Notes under the pieces: model-generated
What the model was told of the DNA's origin: nothing
Seen by the model: the letters and a program-made list of their open reading frames with translations, nothing else
Database searches by the model: none
Part shown: one piece after another, positions 1-9,985 of the stretch
Layout: every line of letters begins with the position of its first letter
How positions within the stretch are numbered: position 1 is the first letter of the stretch
Position numbers and translations under genes: made by a program
Assembly: GCA_021613335.1 (NCBI GenBank)
Contig: JAJTWR010000473.1
Coordinates: 33,501 to 97,500, forward strand
Direction: 5' to 3'
Source: Whitmania pigra
Lineage: Eukaryota > Annelida > Clitellata > Hirudinida > Haemopidae
Length of the DNA stretch: 64,000 nucleotides

Positions 1-261
1 ACCTGTCTTTGCTTTTAAAACTGCGTTCCAGACAACAATTCATGGCGGAATACCCTGAGATTGCAACCACAGCACTTAAGTCCCTGTTGCCATTTCCGAT
101 ATCCTACCTTTGTGAAGCGGGGTTTTTTTGCAGTGACAGCAACCAAAACAAAACAACGGAATAAACTGGAAATAAGCAACACACTTCGGGTGTCATTGTC
201 TCCGATTACCCCCAAATGGAACCTTCTCGTTGAAAAGAAACAAGCTCAGGGTTCTCATTGA
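1..261 (+). pseudogene. 3' end of a hAT transposase (ZBED5/Charlie-like)
   Basis: The window opens inside a transposase C-terminus. One frame reads ...MAEYPEIATTALKSLLPF.. then ..SYLCEAGFF; after a run of seven T near 124-130 a neighbouring frame continues AVTATKTKQRNKLEIS and ends ...KQAQGSH and a stop at 259-261. This is the C-terminal dimerisation region of hAT transposases of the kind domesticated in ZBED5/FAM200-like proteins (family knowledge: LLPF..YLCE.GF, then K.R..L, then QA..SH). The single-base shift in the T-run breaks the frame, so this is a relic. The 5' part lies outside the window. A hAT-type terminal repeat follows at 484-498. Confidence 0.75.
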
Positions 262-483
262 TTTAGCATTCTAATCACTTTATATTCATTTTTTTGTATA
301 ACTGTATGTATTTTGAAGGCATATTTAAATACAATTTCAAATCACTTTATATTCATTTGTCTGCGTAACTGTATGTATTTGGAAGGAGGCGTGTGTAAAG
401 ATCTAAAGTATAAACAATCAACTCCTCCACCCCCCGGTCCTCGGTAAAATTATCAAACATTAACCGGTCCGCGGCGATAAAAA

Positions 484-498
484 GGTTGGGAACCACTG
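484..498 (+). repeat. Right terminal inverted repeat of the hAT element
   Basis: GGTTGGGAACCACTG is the reverse complement of CAGTGGTTCCCAACC, a typical hAT terminus. It lies about 225 bp past the transposase stop, as expected for the 3' end of such an element. The left end is outside the window, so no target duplication can be checked. Confidence 0.6.
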
Positions 499-536
499 GG
501 TTAATGTATTCAACTCACAATTTTTTTTAAAATACA

Positions 537-640
537 TTGACGGGGGTGTTTTGGCGGGGTTATTTTGTCCTGGGCTATTTTGACGGGGCTGTTTTGACGC
601 GGAGCTATTTTGTCGCCGGGCTGTTATGACGGGTCACCAA
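537..640 (+). repeat. GC-rich degenerate minisatellite, copy 1
   Basis: About seven imperfect units of 14-17 bp built on the core CTATTTTGACGGGG or CTGTTTTGTCGCCGGG, far more GC-rich than the surrounding AT-rich DNA. The same family, reverse-complemented, fills 15,877-16,167, and both arrays share the terminal segment GTCGCCGGGCTGTTATGACG. Each sits just outside a hAT terminus, in the same relative orientation. Not coding. Confidence 0.8.
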
Positions 641-1514
641 TAACTCGAGAATAATTGACCTTATAATATATTCAATAATATTTTATTCAAATACTATCAT
701 CATCTTAATTTAATCTTGCTTTATTCATATTCAACAGCTTTATATTCACCTTTAACAAATGGTCGTTTTGATGATGATTCAATAAGAGAATGAAGTCAAT
801 GTGGAGAAATTTCATCTCATTGTTGCTGTCATTGGAATTAATATCATTATTCTGGTGCGATCTAATGTTGTTCTCAACAGCTGGATCTTGCTCTTTATTG
901 TCCATCAATGTATTGAAGACATTGGCAGGTTCCAATAAATATGATTTGTTGTCACTTGTAAATGTGATCATCTTCAAACAAACGCAGTAATGTTATCAAT
1001 AAAAACAACCACTAGCTTAATAAAATGCATGTCAAGAATACAATCAAATTGTATTTTTTAAATAACTACTTACTAATAAGAAAACAAATGAATTTATTTT
1101 ACAAATTATTGCTCACACTATAGTGCTTCCTTTCCATCATCTAATCATTAACTTTATGCAATGCTAAAAAATGTAATACCAACAGCAATAATAATAATTT
1201 TAAAAAATAATAAATAATAATAATAAATAACAATGATAATAATGAAAAATAATAATAAAATTTATTTTCTGTTCTATGTGACCTAAGCTGAGGTGTTATG
1301 TTTAATCACGAATGAAGTTTATTAGAAATTCTCCAATAAATTAGCAGATGTTTAGATATCGTCAAAACATATAAGACAAATATGTAAATTTGTTTAAATT
1401 AACAAAAAGTCGATATAAATCTCATTCTTATTATCATTGCTATCAGATACAACGGCTAATTGTTATTACTAAGAAAGTATACGGAAATCTTGAATTAGAA
1501 TTATTTAAAAATTA
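641..1514. other. AT-rich stretch without recognisable gene
   Basis: Low-complexity AT-rich DNA with AAT-type runs near 1,180-1,260. The short ORFs here show no domain or coding bias. Confidence 0.5.
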
Positions 1515-1529
1515 ATTATTTGGCTTTTA

Positions 1530-2177
1530 GAGAGGTTGTATTAAATAATCAGTCAAATGTTAAGTCAAATACACCATCTGTCTATGCGGTGATTTTAATT
1601 TCCCAGTCTTTAATTGGACCTACCATACTGCACCTAACAACAGTATTTACAGACTTTTCTTGGATTTCTTCAACGACTGCGGGTTCCATCAATTTGTTAA
1701 AACTGCTACACGTCACGATAAAATCCTTGATATCGTGCTTTCAAATGATCCTCAGTTCATTTCATCAATTGAAGTGCAGTGCCCCATTTCAACAAGTGAC
1801 CACAATGTTATTGTTCTCAGGCCAAACATTTTCAGTAAATCCAACGATCAACAGCTATCCACATCAACCTATAACTTTAAGAAAGGAAACTATTTTCTTA
1901 TCAGCGAATACTTCTCACATATTGATCGGAACAAAGTAATTCAGTTTTTTCCAAATGTGGATTACTGCTGGAATGGATTCAAGCACCGCATCAACCTAGC
2001 TATAGATATTTTTGTTCCAAAATTTTTAACCATTGATCCAAAACGAAAGAAAGGGTATCCCCATTACATTAATAAATTGATCACTGCTAAATCTAAACTT
2101 TGGCAAATCTGGAAAAATGATAACAGTGATGTCAACAAAATCATTTACTATAGATTTGCTAAGAATTGCACTGCAAC
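1530..2177 (+). pseudogene. LINE endonuclease C-terminal half
   Basis: Two overlapping frames together encode the C-terminal half of an apurinic-type endonuclease. The segment CGDFNFPVFNW lies near 1,585-1,615, and a long frame from 1,660 reads MDFFNDCGFHQFVKTATR, then ILDIVLSNDP and TSDHNVIVL. These match the GDFN, LDL.LSN and SDH blocks of the EN domain in CR1/jockey elements. The frame shifts at least once and is cut off at 2,177 by the hAT insertion. The N-terminal EN residues and any ORF1 are absent (5' truncation). Confidence 0.75.
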
Positions 2178-3400
2178 TAGAGCTGGGTTCAAGTAAGTAA
2201 GTACTTAAGTACTTAAGCAAATTCTATACTTATTATTTACTTAAGTAATTTTTGGACGACTTGAAAATTATAAGTAATATTGCCAGATGATTACAATGCG
2301 GATTTTGTTGACATAGTGAGTGATACTATTTCAAAAGTCAGAGCTATTGTCAAGCTGTTCAAAAAGAGCCCCTGAGAAATGACTGCTTGCAAAAGAACTG
2401 TGAAAAGGAATTGGGAAAACACTTTCTCTGCTCTTGGACATCAAAACTAGATGGAACTCATTGCTTAAGATGCTCAAACGATTCTTGAAAGCCAGGACAC
2501 CCATTAATAGAGCTCAACATAGGATCAAAATGCTTGACAGAGGATGAGGTTGCAGCTGTGAAAGACTTGGCAGAAAGTCTAGAAATAATTGAGGTTGGTG
2601 CAACCGCTCTTTGTAGACGTTTTTTCAAAGAGTGAAAAGATTTTTGAGTATGTTTTCAAAAGCTGACAGAAGAAACAGAGCTATTGCACAGGAATTATTG
2701 ACAGCTGTCAATGACAGAATTGAATCAAGAAGAAATAAAGAGATTTGTGGCCTTGTGAGATATCTAGAGGCTCCAGACAATTATGAGCATGTGGTCGAGT
2801 TTTCACTCTTAAGTTAACCAAAGAAACGAGAGCTTGCCGAAGTGGCAAGTAAGGTTCTTTCATGGCTTTTTCCCCATGATTTTATTAATGAGAGTGCTAA
2901 AAACTTTTAACATAATATCACTAAGGAAACCCCTTACGAAAAAGTCCAAAGCAAAAGAGCTCAATGACATTTTATGCCAGCCAGAAGATCAACATTTGGA
3001 TTGTGCTCAAGAAAATATCTTGACACACATTAAGAAACGAAATTTTACGAAGCAACAGAGGCATGTCCCAAAATCTTGAAAAGCTTGAAGTCCTGTCTAA
3101 ACTCACTTTCACCCTCCTCTGTTGAAGCAGAAAGGTGTTTCAATGCAGCTGGACTGCTTATTTTAAAGTTGAGGTCATCGTTAAGTGATGAGATGATTGA
3201 TTCTTTGTTCTAGGCAAGCAGCTACTTTATCCGCAAAAAATTCTTCTTTATAGATGAGTAATAAATAAGGTAATTAAAATTCGATATATTGTCTCTAACT
3301 ACTTTTAAAAAATTACTTGAATTACTTAATTACTTAAGTAATATTTTAAAAATTACTTGTTACTTAAGTATTTTTTCAAGCTTGCTTGAACCCAGCACTA
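2178..3400 (+). mobile_element. hAT transposon inserted in the LINE, 8-bp TSD
   Basis: A 1,223-bp element bounded by 16-bp terminal inverted repeats, TAGAGCTGGGTTCAAG (2,178-2,193) and CTTGAACCCAGCACTA (3,385-3,400), with one mismatch. It is flanked by a perfect 8-bp duplication ACTGCAAC (2,170-2,177 and 3,401-3,408); 8 bp is the hAT hallmark. Sub-terminal DNA is rich in ACTTAAGTA motifs at both ends. The related LINE at 47,521 reads straight through (CACTGCAACAATGAAGG) and so represents the empty site. The transposase inside is broken, so the element is non-autonomous now. Confidence 0.92.
2285..3215 (+). pseudogene. Degenerate hAT transposase
   Basis: Fragments in shifting frames: YNADFVDIVSDTISKVRAIV-like text near 2,290-2,350, TRWNSLLKMLKRF near 2,445-2,490, LTEDEVAAVKDLAESL near 2,535-2,585, an ORF at 2,632-2,817 (ADRRNRAIAQELLTAVNDR), and finally SSVEAERCFNAAGLLI near 3,118-3,165. 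The last is the hAT dimerisation motif (family knowledge: S..EAER.FS.AG....K.R..L). Several stops and frameshifts, no intact start, and a length well below the usual 600 or so residues show a dead, internally deleted gene. Confidence 0.8.
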
Positions 3401-3408
3401 ACTGCAAC

Positions 3409-5290
3409 AATAAAGGCCTATCACCAATCTCAGGAGTTTCAGCTACCAAAAAGCAAGCATATTGGTCAGTTTTATAAATGTCAACAAACGTTTGCGCACT
3501 AAATCTGGAGTTTCAGAGATTGCTCTCGCAGATGACACCCTAACACGAGAACCATTGGAAATTGCAAATACCTTCAATAACTTCTCATCAGTTTTTAAAA
3601 ATAATGATGGCGAAAACCCTGTTATTTCTTCAAGAACATCTACGGAGATGCCAAGCATAGACTTCACGTCGGATATTGTTTTTGTTACCCTTCTTGGCCT
3701 CAAATTTTCACTCTCAGCAGGACCTGATGGTATCCCAAACTTGTTTCTAAAAAAATGTGCGTCATTATTAGCCACTCCACTCTCTCACATATTTGATGTA
3801 ACCTTCAAGGGTCATAAAATTACTTCTGGAATGCAAAATTGCCCTGGTGACACCCATTCATAAGAAAGGTCCCACCATATCTTCTGAAAATTATAGACAA
3901 ATATCAATTACATCAACTTGCTGCAGAACTATGGAAAGAATGATCAACAATTTTTTTATGAAATACTTGTTACACCACAACCTAATTGAATGCAGCCAGC
4001 ATGGTTTTATTCCAGCTCGATCAACCGCTACTAACATCCATGAATGCACCCAACAATGGACTGACCCTTACAGAACAAGCAAACTTAGACATCATCTACT
4101 TGGATTTTCGTAAGGCATTCGACCCTGTCTCACATGTTAAACTAATGAGCAAGATGACCTATGGCTGTAGTGATAATCTGAATGGTTGATTTATAGATTT
4201 TCTCAATTTGAGGTCACAAAGAGTCAATATTAATGGATTTATTTCTGATGAAGTGTCTGTCACAAGCGGAGTCCCTCAGGGCAGTGTTTTAGGGACAACC
4301 TTATTTCAACTCTTCATAAATGATCTGCCCAGCACTTTTGTCAACTCAGGCAACATCTGCAAACTCTTTGCAGATGATGTTAAGCTTTACAATATGTCTC
4401 CAACCCTACTACAATATTATCTTTATAGGATAGCAGAATGGAGTGATAAATGGCAGTTGCAACCTGCTCCTGACAAATGCCAGATTCTCTCACTGATTGG
4501 CTGCAGAAGAAGTTTTAACCCTTGTGAATATTTCATTAATAGCAACAAGCTAACAAGACTTGATATAGTTCGAGATCCAGGGGTGCTCATTAATTCTTCT
4601 CTCCACTTCGACAAACACATTGATAATATTGAAATAACCTGGGGTCCGGGAACTAGTAAGTTTTAGAGTAAGTTTATTAAGCAAGTATTCAGTTAACGGA
4701 ACTGAATAATCGAAGATAAGAGTTTAGGGAATTGAGGTACTTAGAAGATGCAAATGGATATTTGGGCTTCTAAGTTGTTTTGATTCTCGTTGTTTGTCAG
4801 GCGAATATCGAGAATGCTTTTCTGTAGAAATATTAGATACCACAAAGATACCAAATATAATGAATTATAAATTTAATTATTTTATTCAATATAAACTTAA
4901 TTAATTTCCAAGTTTACAACAATATCATTAAAAAAGCATCTACCATATCCAAACTGATTCTATTGCCTTTTTCTACTAGAGACCTAAACATTCTAATAAA
5001 AGCCTTTTGCACATATTTTAGGCCTAGACTAGAATACTGCTCTCCTGTATTTAATCCTCAAATATCTTGTTAAAAGAACTCACGAAGGAAATTCTCAGCC
5101 TTCGACACCAGCCATATCCATCCAGACTTAAGATTCTAGGGCTCAAAACACGTGAACATAGACGTTTAATTACTGATTTATGCTTTTTGTTTAACTTACT
5201 GAATGGTTTCGTTTATAGTGATCTTTTAAATTTTGTTCAATTCGCAGAGTATGATCGAACACGGGGATACGTGCAAGAAAGTGCTTAAAA
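3409..5290 (+). pseudogene. LINE reverse transcriptase domain, broken
   Basis: Continues the LINE after the hAT insertion. Recognisable RT blocks in order are LSAGPDGIPNLFLKKCA (about 3,710-3,765), TPIHKKG..SENYRQIS (3,850-3,905), QHGFIPARSTATNIHE (4,000-4,050), LDIIYLDFRKAFD (4,085-4,125), SGVPQGSVLGTTLFQLFIND (4,264-4,323) and LFADDVKLY (4,365-4,392). The catalytic FADD box is present. Frames change at least four times, and a stop occurs at 4,187-4,189. After the 4,638-4,925 interruption, a last frame (5,067-5,288) resembles the C-terminal tail of CR1-type ORF2 (RLKILGLKTREHRRLITDL). Confidence 0.8.
4638..4925. other. Interruption of unknown type in the LINE
   Basis: The related copy near 48,235-48,260 reads directly from the sequence matching 4,620-4,637 to that matching about 4,926-4,960. 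The intervening ~290 bp is AT-rich, non-coding and has no clear terminal repeats or target duplication. It could be a short SINE- or MITE-like insertion, or a segment lost from the other copy. Confidence 0.35.
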
Positions 5291-5699
5291 ATTTCTTGAA
5301 CTTAATCTGGAACCAGCTCTTCCGTCGATCGATGTTGACTGGTTGTATCATTTTTGCTGAGGCTGGTCGTAATACTAGCTATTAGCCCCTCGACCGGTTA
5401 AATAAATAAACTCCTAAAAATTTTTTTATGTTGTTTGTTGCATTTGCGTATTAAATGCTGGAGAGATAACTCGTAATTGTAATAAGACAAGACCACTTTA
5501 TTAGAACTGAAACTCGCTTGAAAAACTCGCGGCAACTTCGACTCGAAACGTAAACAAATCTAGGTGAAGTGCAACTAAAAGTAGTCTACAATATTCATGC
5601 GGACACAACATTGTTTATTTCTCGTTTTGTTCAATAAAAAAAATTTATAAAAGTTATTTTCATATACAGTTTTAATTACTATGACTTAGTTAAGTTTCA

Positions 5700-5985
5700 C
5701 TAGGTGTTGCCGTTGTATTTGTATGTTGATTTTGAAGGCAGACAACTCGTGACCAAACAAGGCAGAATAACTTTTAATATAATAGAAAAGAAATGCACTC
5801 GAAGCAACTACAAATCTCCACTCGAATTCGGTACAACAATCACAAAAAACAAAAAAAGGTCAAAGTTCACATCTTAAATAGTCCGCCAAGTGTAAAGCGC
5901 GAATACATTCACATCTTTTTGTTCTTGTTTTGAATCAATAAATGCAGTATACTCTAAAGAATAGGCAAGAAGTTGAATATTTTTG
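5700..5985. repeat. Cluster-specific repeat (three copies)
   Basis: About 180-280 bp containing GGCAGAATAACTTTTAATAT is repeated at 10,808-10,983 and 22,255-22,420. Each copy lies downstream of, or between, the lectin-like genes. Non-coding, so probably carried along in local duplications of the cluster. Confidence 0.7.
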
Positions 5986-6191
5986 TAACATAAAGTGGTT
6001 ACGTTGAGAAAAGTACTACAAGCCTAAAATCTAAATTCTACTTGATATTGATAAATCTACAATCTACAAAAAGTGATTCAAAAGTTTTATTTTAAATTTT
6101 TATTACATCATAAGTAAATCAAGTTGTAAATTCAGTGTCTGTTGAGAAACATAATATATTATAAAAAATAGCGTAATATGACCCTAGTTCG

Positions 6192-7630
6192 TCAAAAATC
6201 ACCAAAAACCTGAAATTCACAGAGACTCAAATAACCACCATATATCGGATGAGCAGGCATTTGATGGACGATAACGTATCTGGCAGAAGGAGTGCCAGCC
6301 TGGCAATAAACTTCAAACCATTGACCATTGGGAAGAGGTCCCAGGTAGATGCCACATATTGGGTAGTTGATGGGTGTTCTGGTGGGTGTCTTAATCAACC
6401 AGGAATTATTCGTTGTGCCAATCGTAAGATTTTTGTATCTAACGTCTTAGTTGAATAAATTATTATTTTTTATTATTGTTATTGTTTATTTACTTTTGGT
6501 GTTTCTACTTTTAATTATTGAATTAATATTTAAAAATTTAAGAGATTAAAGGACAAAATATTCATATAGAATGGTCTTTGACTGGTGCAAAAGTAAATAA
6601 GTAATTCAGCTCATTTTGGTGGTTTATTGTATAATTTACTTGAACGAGCATTTTCGATGGTTGCGCATAAACACATGCCTCAAACGAATTGCTCAGCATT
6701 TTGATCCTGATTTAAAAACAATTATTTAATTAACTGCAAAACTCACTATTTAAAATGCTTGTTCTACTGGCTAAGACGCGTATGTAGACGATGTTGACAG
6801 TGTACACCAAATCCACCATGAACCAATTATTTCCAGAATCACCTTCATTAGTATGAGTGCAAAAACCTCCATTTGGAACTGTTAGTAACAGGCCATCAAC
6901 GGCCAACCAAGAATACAAGGGTTTTGTTCCAAATAAGATAGTTGTACTTTGGCAAGTTTGGCGGTATTCAGCCAAGTTTTCAGCTGTTTCAATTTCAGTT
7001 AATTACTTTTGAAAATTATGGATCTGTGGCATAATATTTTAAAACAAATGATTGATTAGATAAAAACTTATCTGCATTTTAATAATACAATAATTTTCTA
7101 AGGTTTTTATTTTATTAGGAACGGCTTCAAAAGCCTTTAAAATCCGTATTGATAATGATTATATTCTAATTAAAAAAAACAATTATTGAAGTATAAATTT
7201 TCTTACTTTTTAAATAACGAATTTTTGGATCAGACTGCGGGATTTTAAAAAGTGTTTTTAGTCATATAACCACGTAACACTTAAAATGTATAAAACGTTT
7301 GTAATATAAAAAAGTGTAAAATATCAACTAAATGAATACCTGGTAATGAGTGCAAAGATTGCTTCCATTAATTATGTAAGGTAAAAAATCAAATAATTGG
7401 CATAAACTTGTGGTTCTCCAGTAGTTGAAACTGACGCAAGATGCTCGTCTGGTGCAATGAAAAGCACAAGGCTTGTAGCTATCGATGCCCTTTTCAATGT
7501 CAAATGGAATATCTTCAGAACACCCTAGATTTCCGTTGCAATCATATATTTTTCTAAATTTTTTAGAATTCTCCAATGCCCAGACACAGAATGATAAGAG
7601 TAATATACTAAAAATCGTTTGAACATACAT
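6192..7630 (-). CDS. Secreted PAN + F5/8C lectin-like protein, gene 1
   Basis: Predicted 269-residue secreted protein in four exons (minus strand): 7,630-7,340, a 28-nt micro-exon 7,234-7,207, 6,983-6,747 and 6,445-6,192. All introns are GT-AG, all phases agree, and the total of 810 nt is in frame. Residues 1-18 or so (MYVQTIFSILLLSFCVWA) form a signal peptide. Exon 1 then gives a Cys-rich PAN/apple-like module (C..HC.RRASCVSFNYWR). The micro-exon encodes SDPKIRYLK. Exons 3-4 encode a fucolectin-type F5/8C domain (ENLAEYRQTCQ, AVDG, NNWFMVDL, then YLSLCEFQVFGDF at the end). Family knowledge suggests extracellular carbohydrate or adhesion binding. I do not see the eel-agglutinin fucose motif clearly, so ligand specificity is unknown. 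A TATA-like box lies at 7,705-7,714. Paralogues: 8,020-9,470, 22,733-24,132 and the pseudogene at 24,557-25,396. Confidence 0.8.
7207..7234 (-). other. 28-nt micro-exon of lectin gene 1
   Basis: Bounded by CCCGCAG and GTAAGA, it encodes SDPKIRYLK plus one base. It is required: exon 1 ends in phase 0, while exon 3 needs phase 1 to read ENLAEYRQ. The same 28 nt with consensus splice sites recur at 9,040-9,067 and 23,713-23,740. Confidence 0.8.
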
Positions 7631-7704
7631 GATCAAATTAAATATTTAAAATCGCAATTTAACAAATATTTTTCTGTCACATATTACCGACGTGAGACAC
7701 TTTG

Positions 7705-7714
7705 CCTTTATAAA
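7705..7714 (-). promoter_or_regulatory. TATA-like box upstream of lectin gene 1
   Basis: TTTATAAAGG on the minus strand, about 75-85 bp upstream of the ATG at 7,630. The identical box at equal distance precedes gene 2 (9,545-9,554) and gene 3 (24,207-24,216) and is absent above the pseudogene at 25,396. Conservation among paralogues partly reflects recent duplication. Confidence 0.6.
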
Positions 7715-8019
7715 TCAAATTAGTTGACGTACATTGCGTGCCAGCCATAGATGATCCATCCATCCATCCAAAGAATAGATAGCATTTATGGTCGCCCATT
7801 TCAAAGCACAAATTGCAATTGGACACTGTTTAATCGATATACCATTTGTCTAATTCGTTCTCTTTGTTGTAAGATATTATTTTAAAAGCGTTTCAGAGGC
7901 TTTAAATTAAATTTTTATTAAACCGCAATTTTCTTGTAAATTGGGTGTCTGTGGAAAAATAATCGGTGCAATTATTTTTGGGAATTATTCTTTTCATTCC
8001 TTAGTATTTTGAACCTGAT

Positions 8020-9470
8020 TTAAAAACAATGATTCAATTGGCTGCAAAATTCACGGTCTTTAAAAATGATTGCAATCGTTGCTAAGAGACGCACATAATC
8101 AATGCTGACAGTGTACACCAGATCCACCATGAACCAGTTATTTCCAGAATCACCTTGGCAATAAACTTCAAACCATTCATCACTGGGAAGAGGTCCCAGG
8201 TAGATGCCACATATGGAGTAGTTGATGGGTGTTCTGGTGGGTGTCTTAATCAACCAGGAATCATTCGTTGCTCCAATCGTAAGATTTTTGTATCTAATTC
8301 CTTAGTTGAATAAATTATTATTTTTTTATTATTGTTATTGTTTATTTACTTTTGTTGTTTTCAACTTTTAATTATTGAATTATTTTTTTTAAATTCGTTA
8401 AATGAAAGGACAACATTTTCAAAATAGTATTTGACCAGTGCAAGGTAAATTAGTAATTCAGTTCAATTTTGTGGTTTAATTTAATTTACTTGAACGAGCA
8501 TTCTCGATGGCTGTGAATGCCTTAAGTGTCTGTGCTCAGCATTTTGATCCTGATTCAAAAACATTTATTTAAGTAGCTGCAAAACTCACTAAAATAAATG
8601 TTTGCCCTGGTGGCTAAGACGCGCACGTAGACGATCTTGACAGTGTACACCAAATCCACCATGAACCAGTTATTTCCAGAATCATCTTGATTAGTATGAG
8701 CGCATAAACCTGTAGTTACGAACAGGCCATCAACGGCGAACCAAGAACACAAGAGATTTCCTCCAATGAAGCCAGTTGTACTTTGGCAAGTTTGGCGGTA
8801 TTCAGCCAAGTTTTCAGCTGTTTCAATTTCAGTAAATTACTTTTGAAAATTATGGATCTGTGACATAATATTTTAAAACAAATGATTGATTAGGTGGAAA
8901 CTTATCTGCATTTTTATAATATAATAATTTTCTAAGGTTTTTATTTTATTAGGAAAGGCTTCAAAGCCTTTAAAATCCGTATGTATAATGATTATACTCT
9001 AATTATAAAAAATAATTATTGAAGTAGAAATTTTCTCACTTTTTAAATAACGAATTTTTGGATCAGACTGCGTGATTTAAAAAAAATGTTTTTAGTCATA
9101 TAAGCACGTAATGTAGAAACTTAAAATGTATAAAACGTTTAAAATATAAAAAAGTGTAAAATATCAACTAAATGAATACCTGATAATGAGTGCAAAGATT
9201 GCTTCCCTTAATTTTGTAAGGTAAAAAATCAAATAATTGGCATAAACGTGTGGTTCTCCAGTAGTTGAAACTGACGCAAGATGCTCGTCTGATGCAATGA
9301 ATAGCGCAACGCTTAGAGCTATCGATGCCTTTTTCAATGTCAAATGGAATATCTTCAGAACACCCAGGATTTCCTTTGCAATCATATATTTTTCTAAATT
9401 TTCTAGAATTCTCCAATGCCCAGACACAGAATGATAACAGTAATATACTGAAAATCGTTTGAACATACAT
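8020..9470 (-). CDS. PAN + F5/8C lectin-like protein, gene 2 (chimeric end)
   Basis: Exons (minus strand): 9,470-9,180 (signal peptide plus PAN module), micro-exon 9,067-9,040, 8,817-8,590 and 8,300-8,020. The total is 828 nt, in frame, 275 residues. Start, micro-exon and splice phases match genes 1 and 3. The last exon is unusual. It starts like exon 4 of the paralogues (RYKNLTIGATNDSW ... WFEVYCQ), but at about 8,157 switches to the second half of an exon-3-type sequence (GDSGNNWFMVDLVYTVSIDY) and stops in its former intron at NHCF. The C-terminal strand ending YLSLCEFQVFGDF in genes 1 and 3 is therefore missing. The fold may be impaired; expression and function are uncertain. Confidence 0.7.
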
Positions 9471-9544
9471 AATCAAATTAAATATTTAAAATAGTAATTT
9501 ATTAAATATTTTTTTGTCACATATTACCGACGTGAGATACTTGG

Positions 9545-9554
9545 CCTTTATAAA
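9545..9554 (-). promoter_or_regulatory. TATA-like box upstream of lectin gene 2
   Basis: TTTATAAAGG on the minus strand, 75-85 bp before the ATG at 9,470, matching genes 1 and 3. Confidence 0.55.
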
Positions 9555-9805
9555 TCATATTAGTTGATGTGAATAGCGTGCCAACCATAGATGATCCATC
9601 CATCTATCCAAAGAATAGATAGCATTTATGGCCGCCCATTTGAAAGCACAAATTGCAATTGGACATCCCTATAACACTCTAAAAGAATATTGAATAATTT
9701 GTTTAATCATTCTTATCATGTCATTATTTAGTTATTTTTTACGTTGGACGCATGTTTTAAAAGCTCAAATTGCATTTGATTATCCTCATTAAAACAGATG
9801 TTTTG

Positions 9806-9985
9806 CAAAATATTGCAGTTAAAAACATTGTATTAATATTGCAGTTAAAAACATTGTGTTAATATTGCAGTTAAAAACATTGTATTAATATTGCAATTAA
9901 GAACATTGTATTAACATTGCAATTAAGAACATTGTATTAATATTGATATTAAGAACATTGTATTAATATTGCAATTAAAAAATAA
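9806..9985. repeat. 26-bp minisatellite
   Basis: Six to seven units of a 26-bp repeat (core GCAGTTAAAAACATTGTATT) with gradual divergence to the right (GCAATTAAGAACATTG). Found only in copy 1 of the duplication. Non-coding. Confidence 0.8.

Larger units (their letters stand above)
1515..5415 (+). mobile_element. Decayed, 5'-truncated LINE (CR1/jockey-like)
   Basis: A non-LTR retrotransposon on the plus strand, truncated within the endonuclease and split by a hAT insertion at 2,178-3,400. Endonuclease motifs (CGDFNFPVFNW, then TSDHNV) are followed by a reverse transcriptase with AGPDG, SGVPQGSVLG and FADD motifs. The 3' end near 5,290-5,412 runs into an AAATAAATAAA-like tail. Stops and frameshifts are frequent. 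A closely related relic is at 46,780-48,640, and its unoccupied sequence at 47,521-47,550 defines the hAT insertion site here. About 290 bp near 4,638-4,925 has no counterpart in that copy. Confidence 0.8.
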
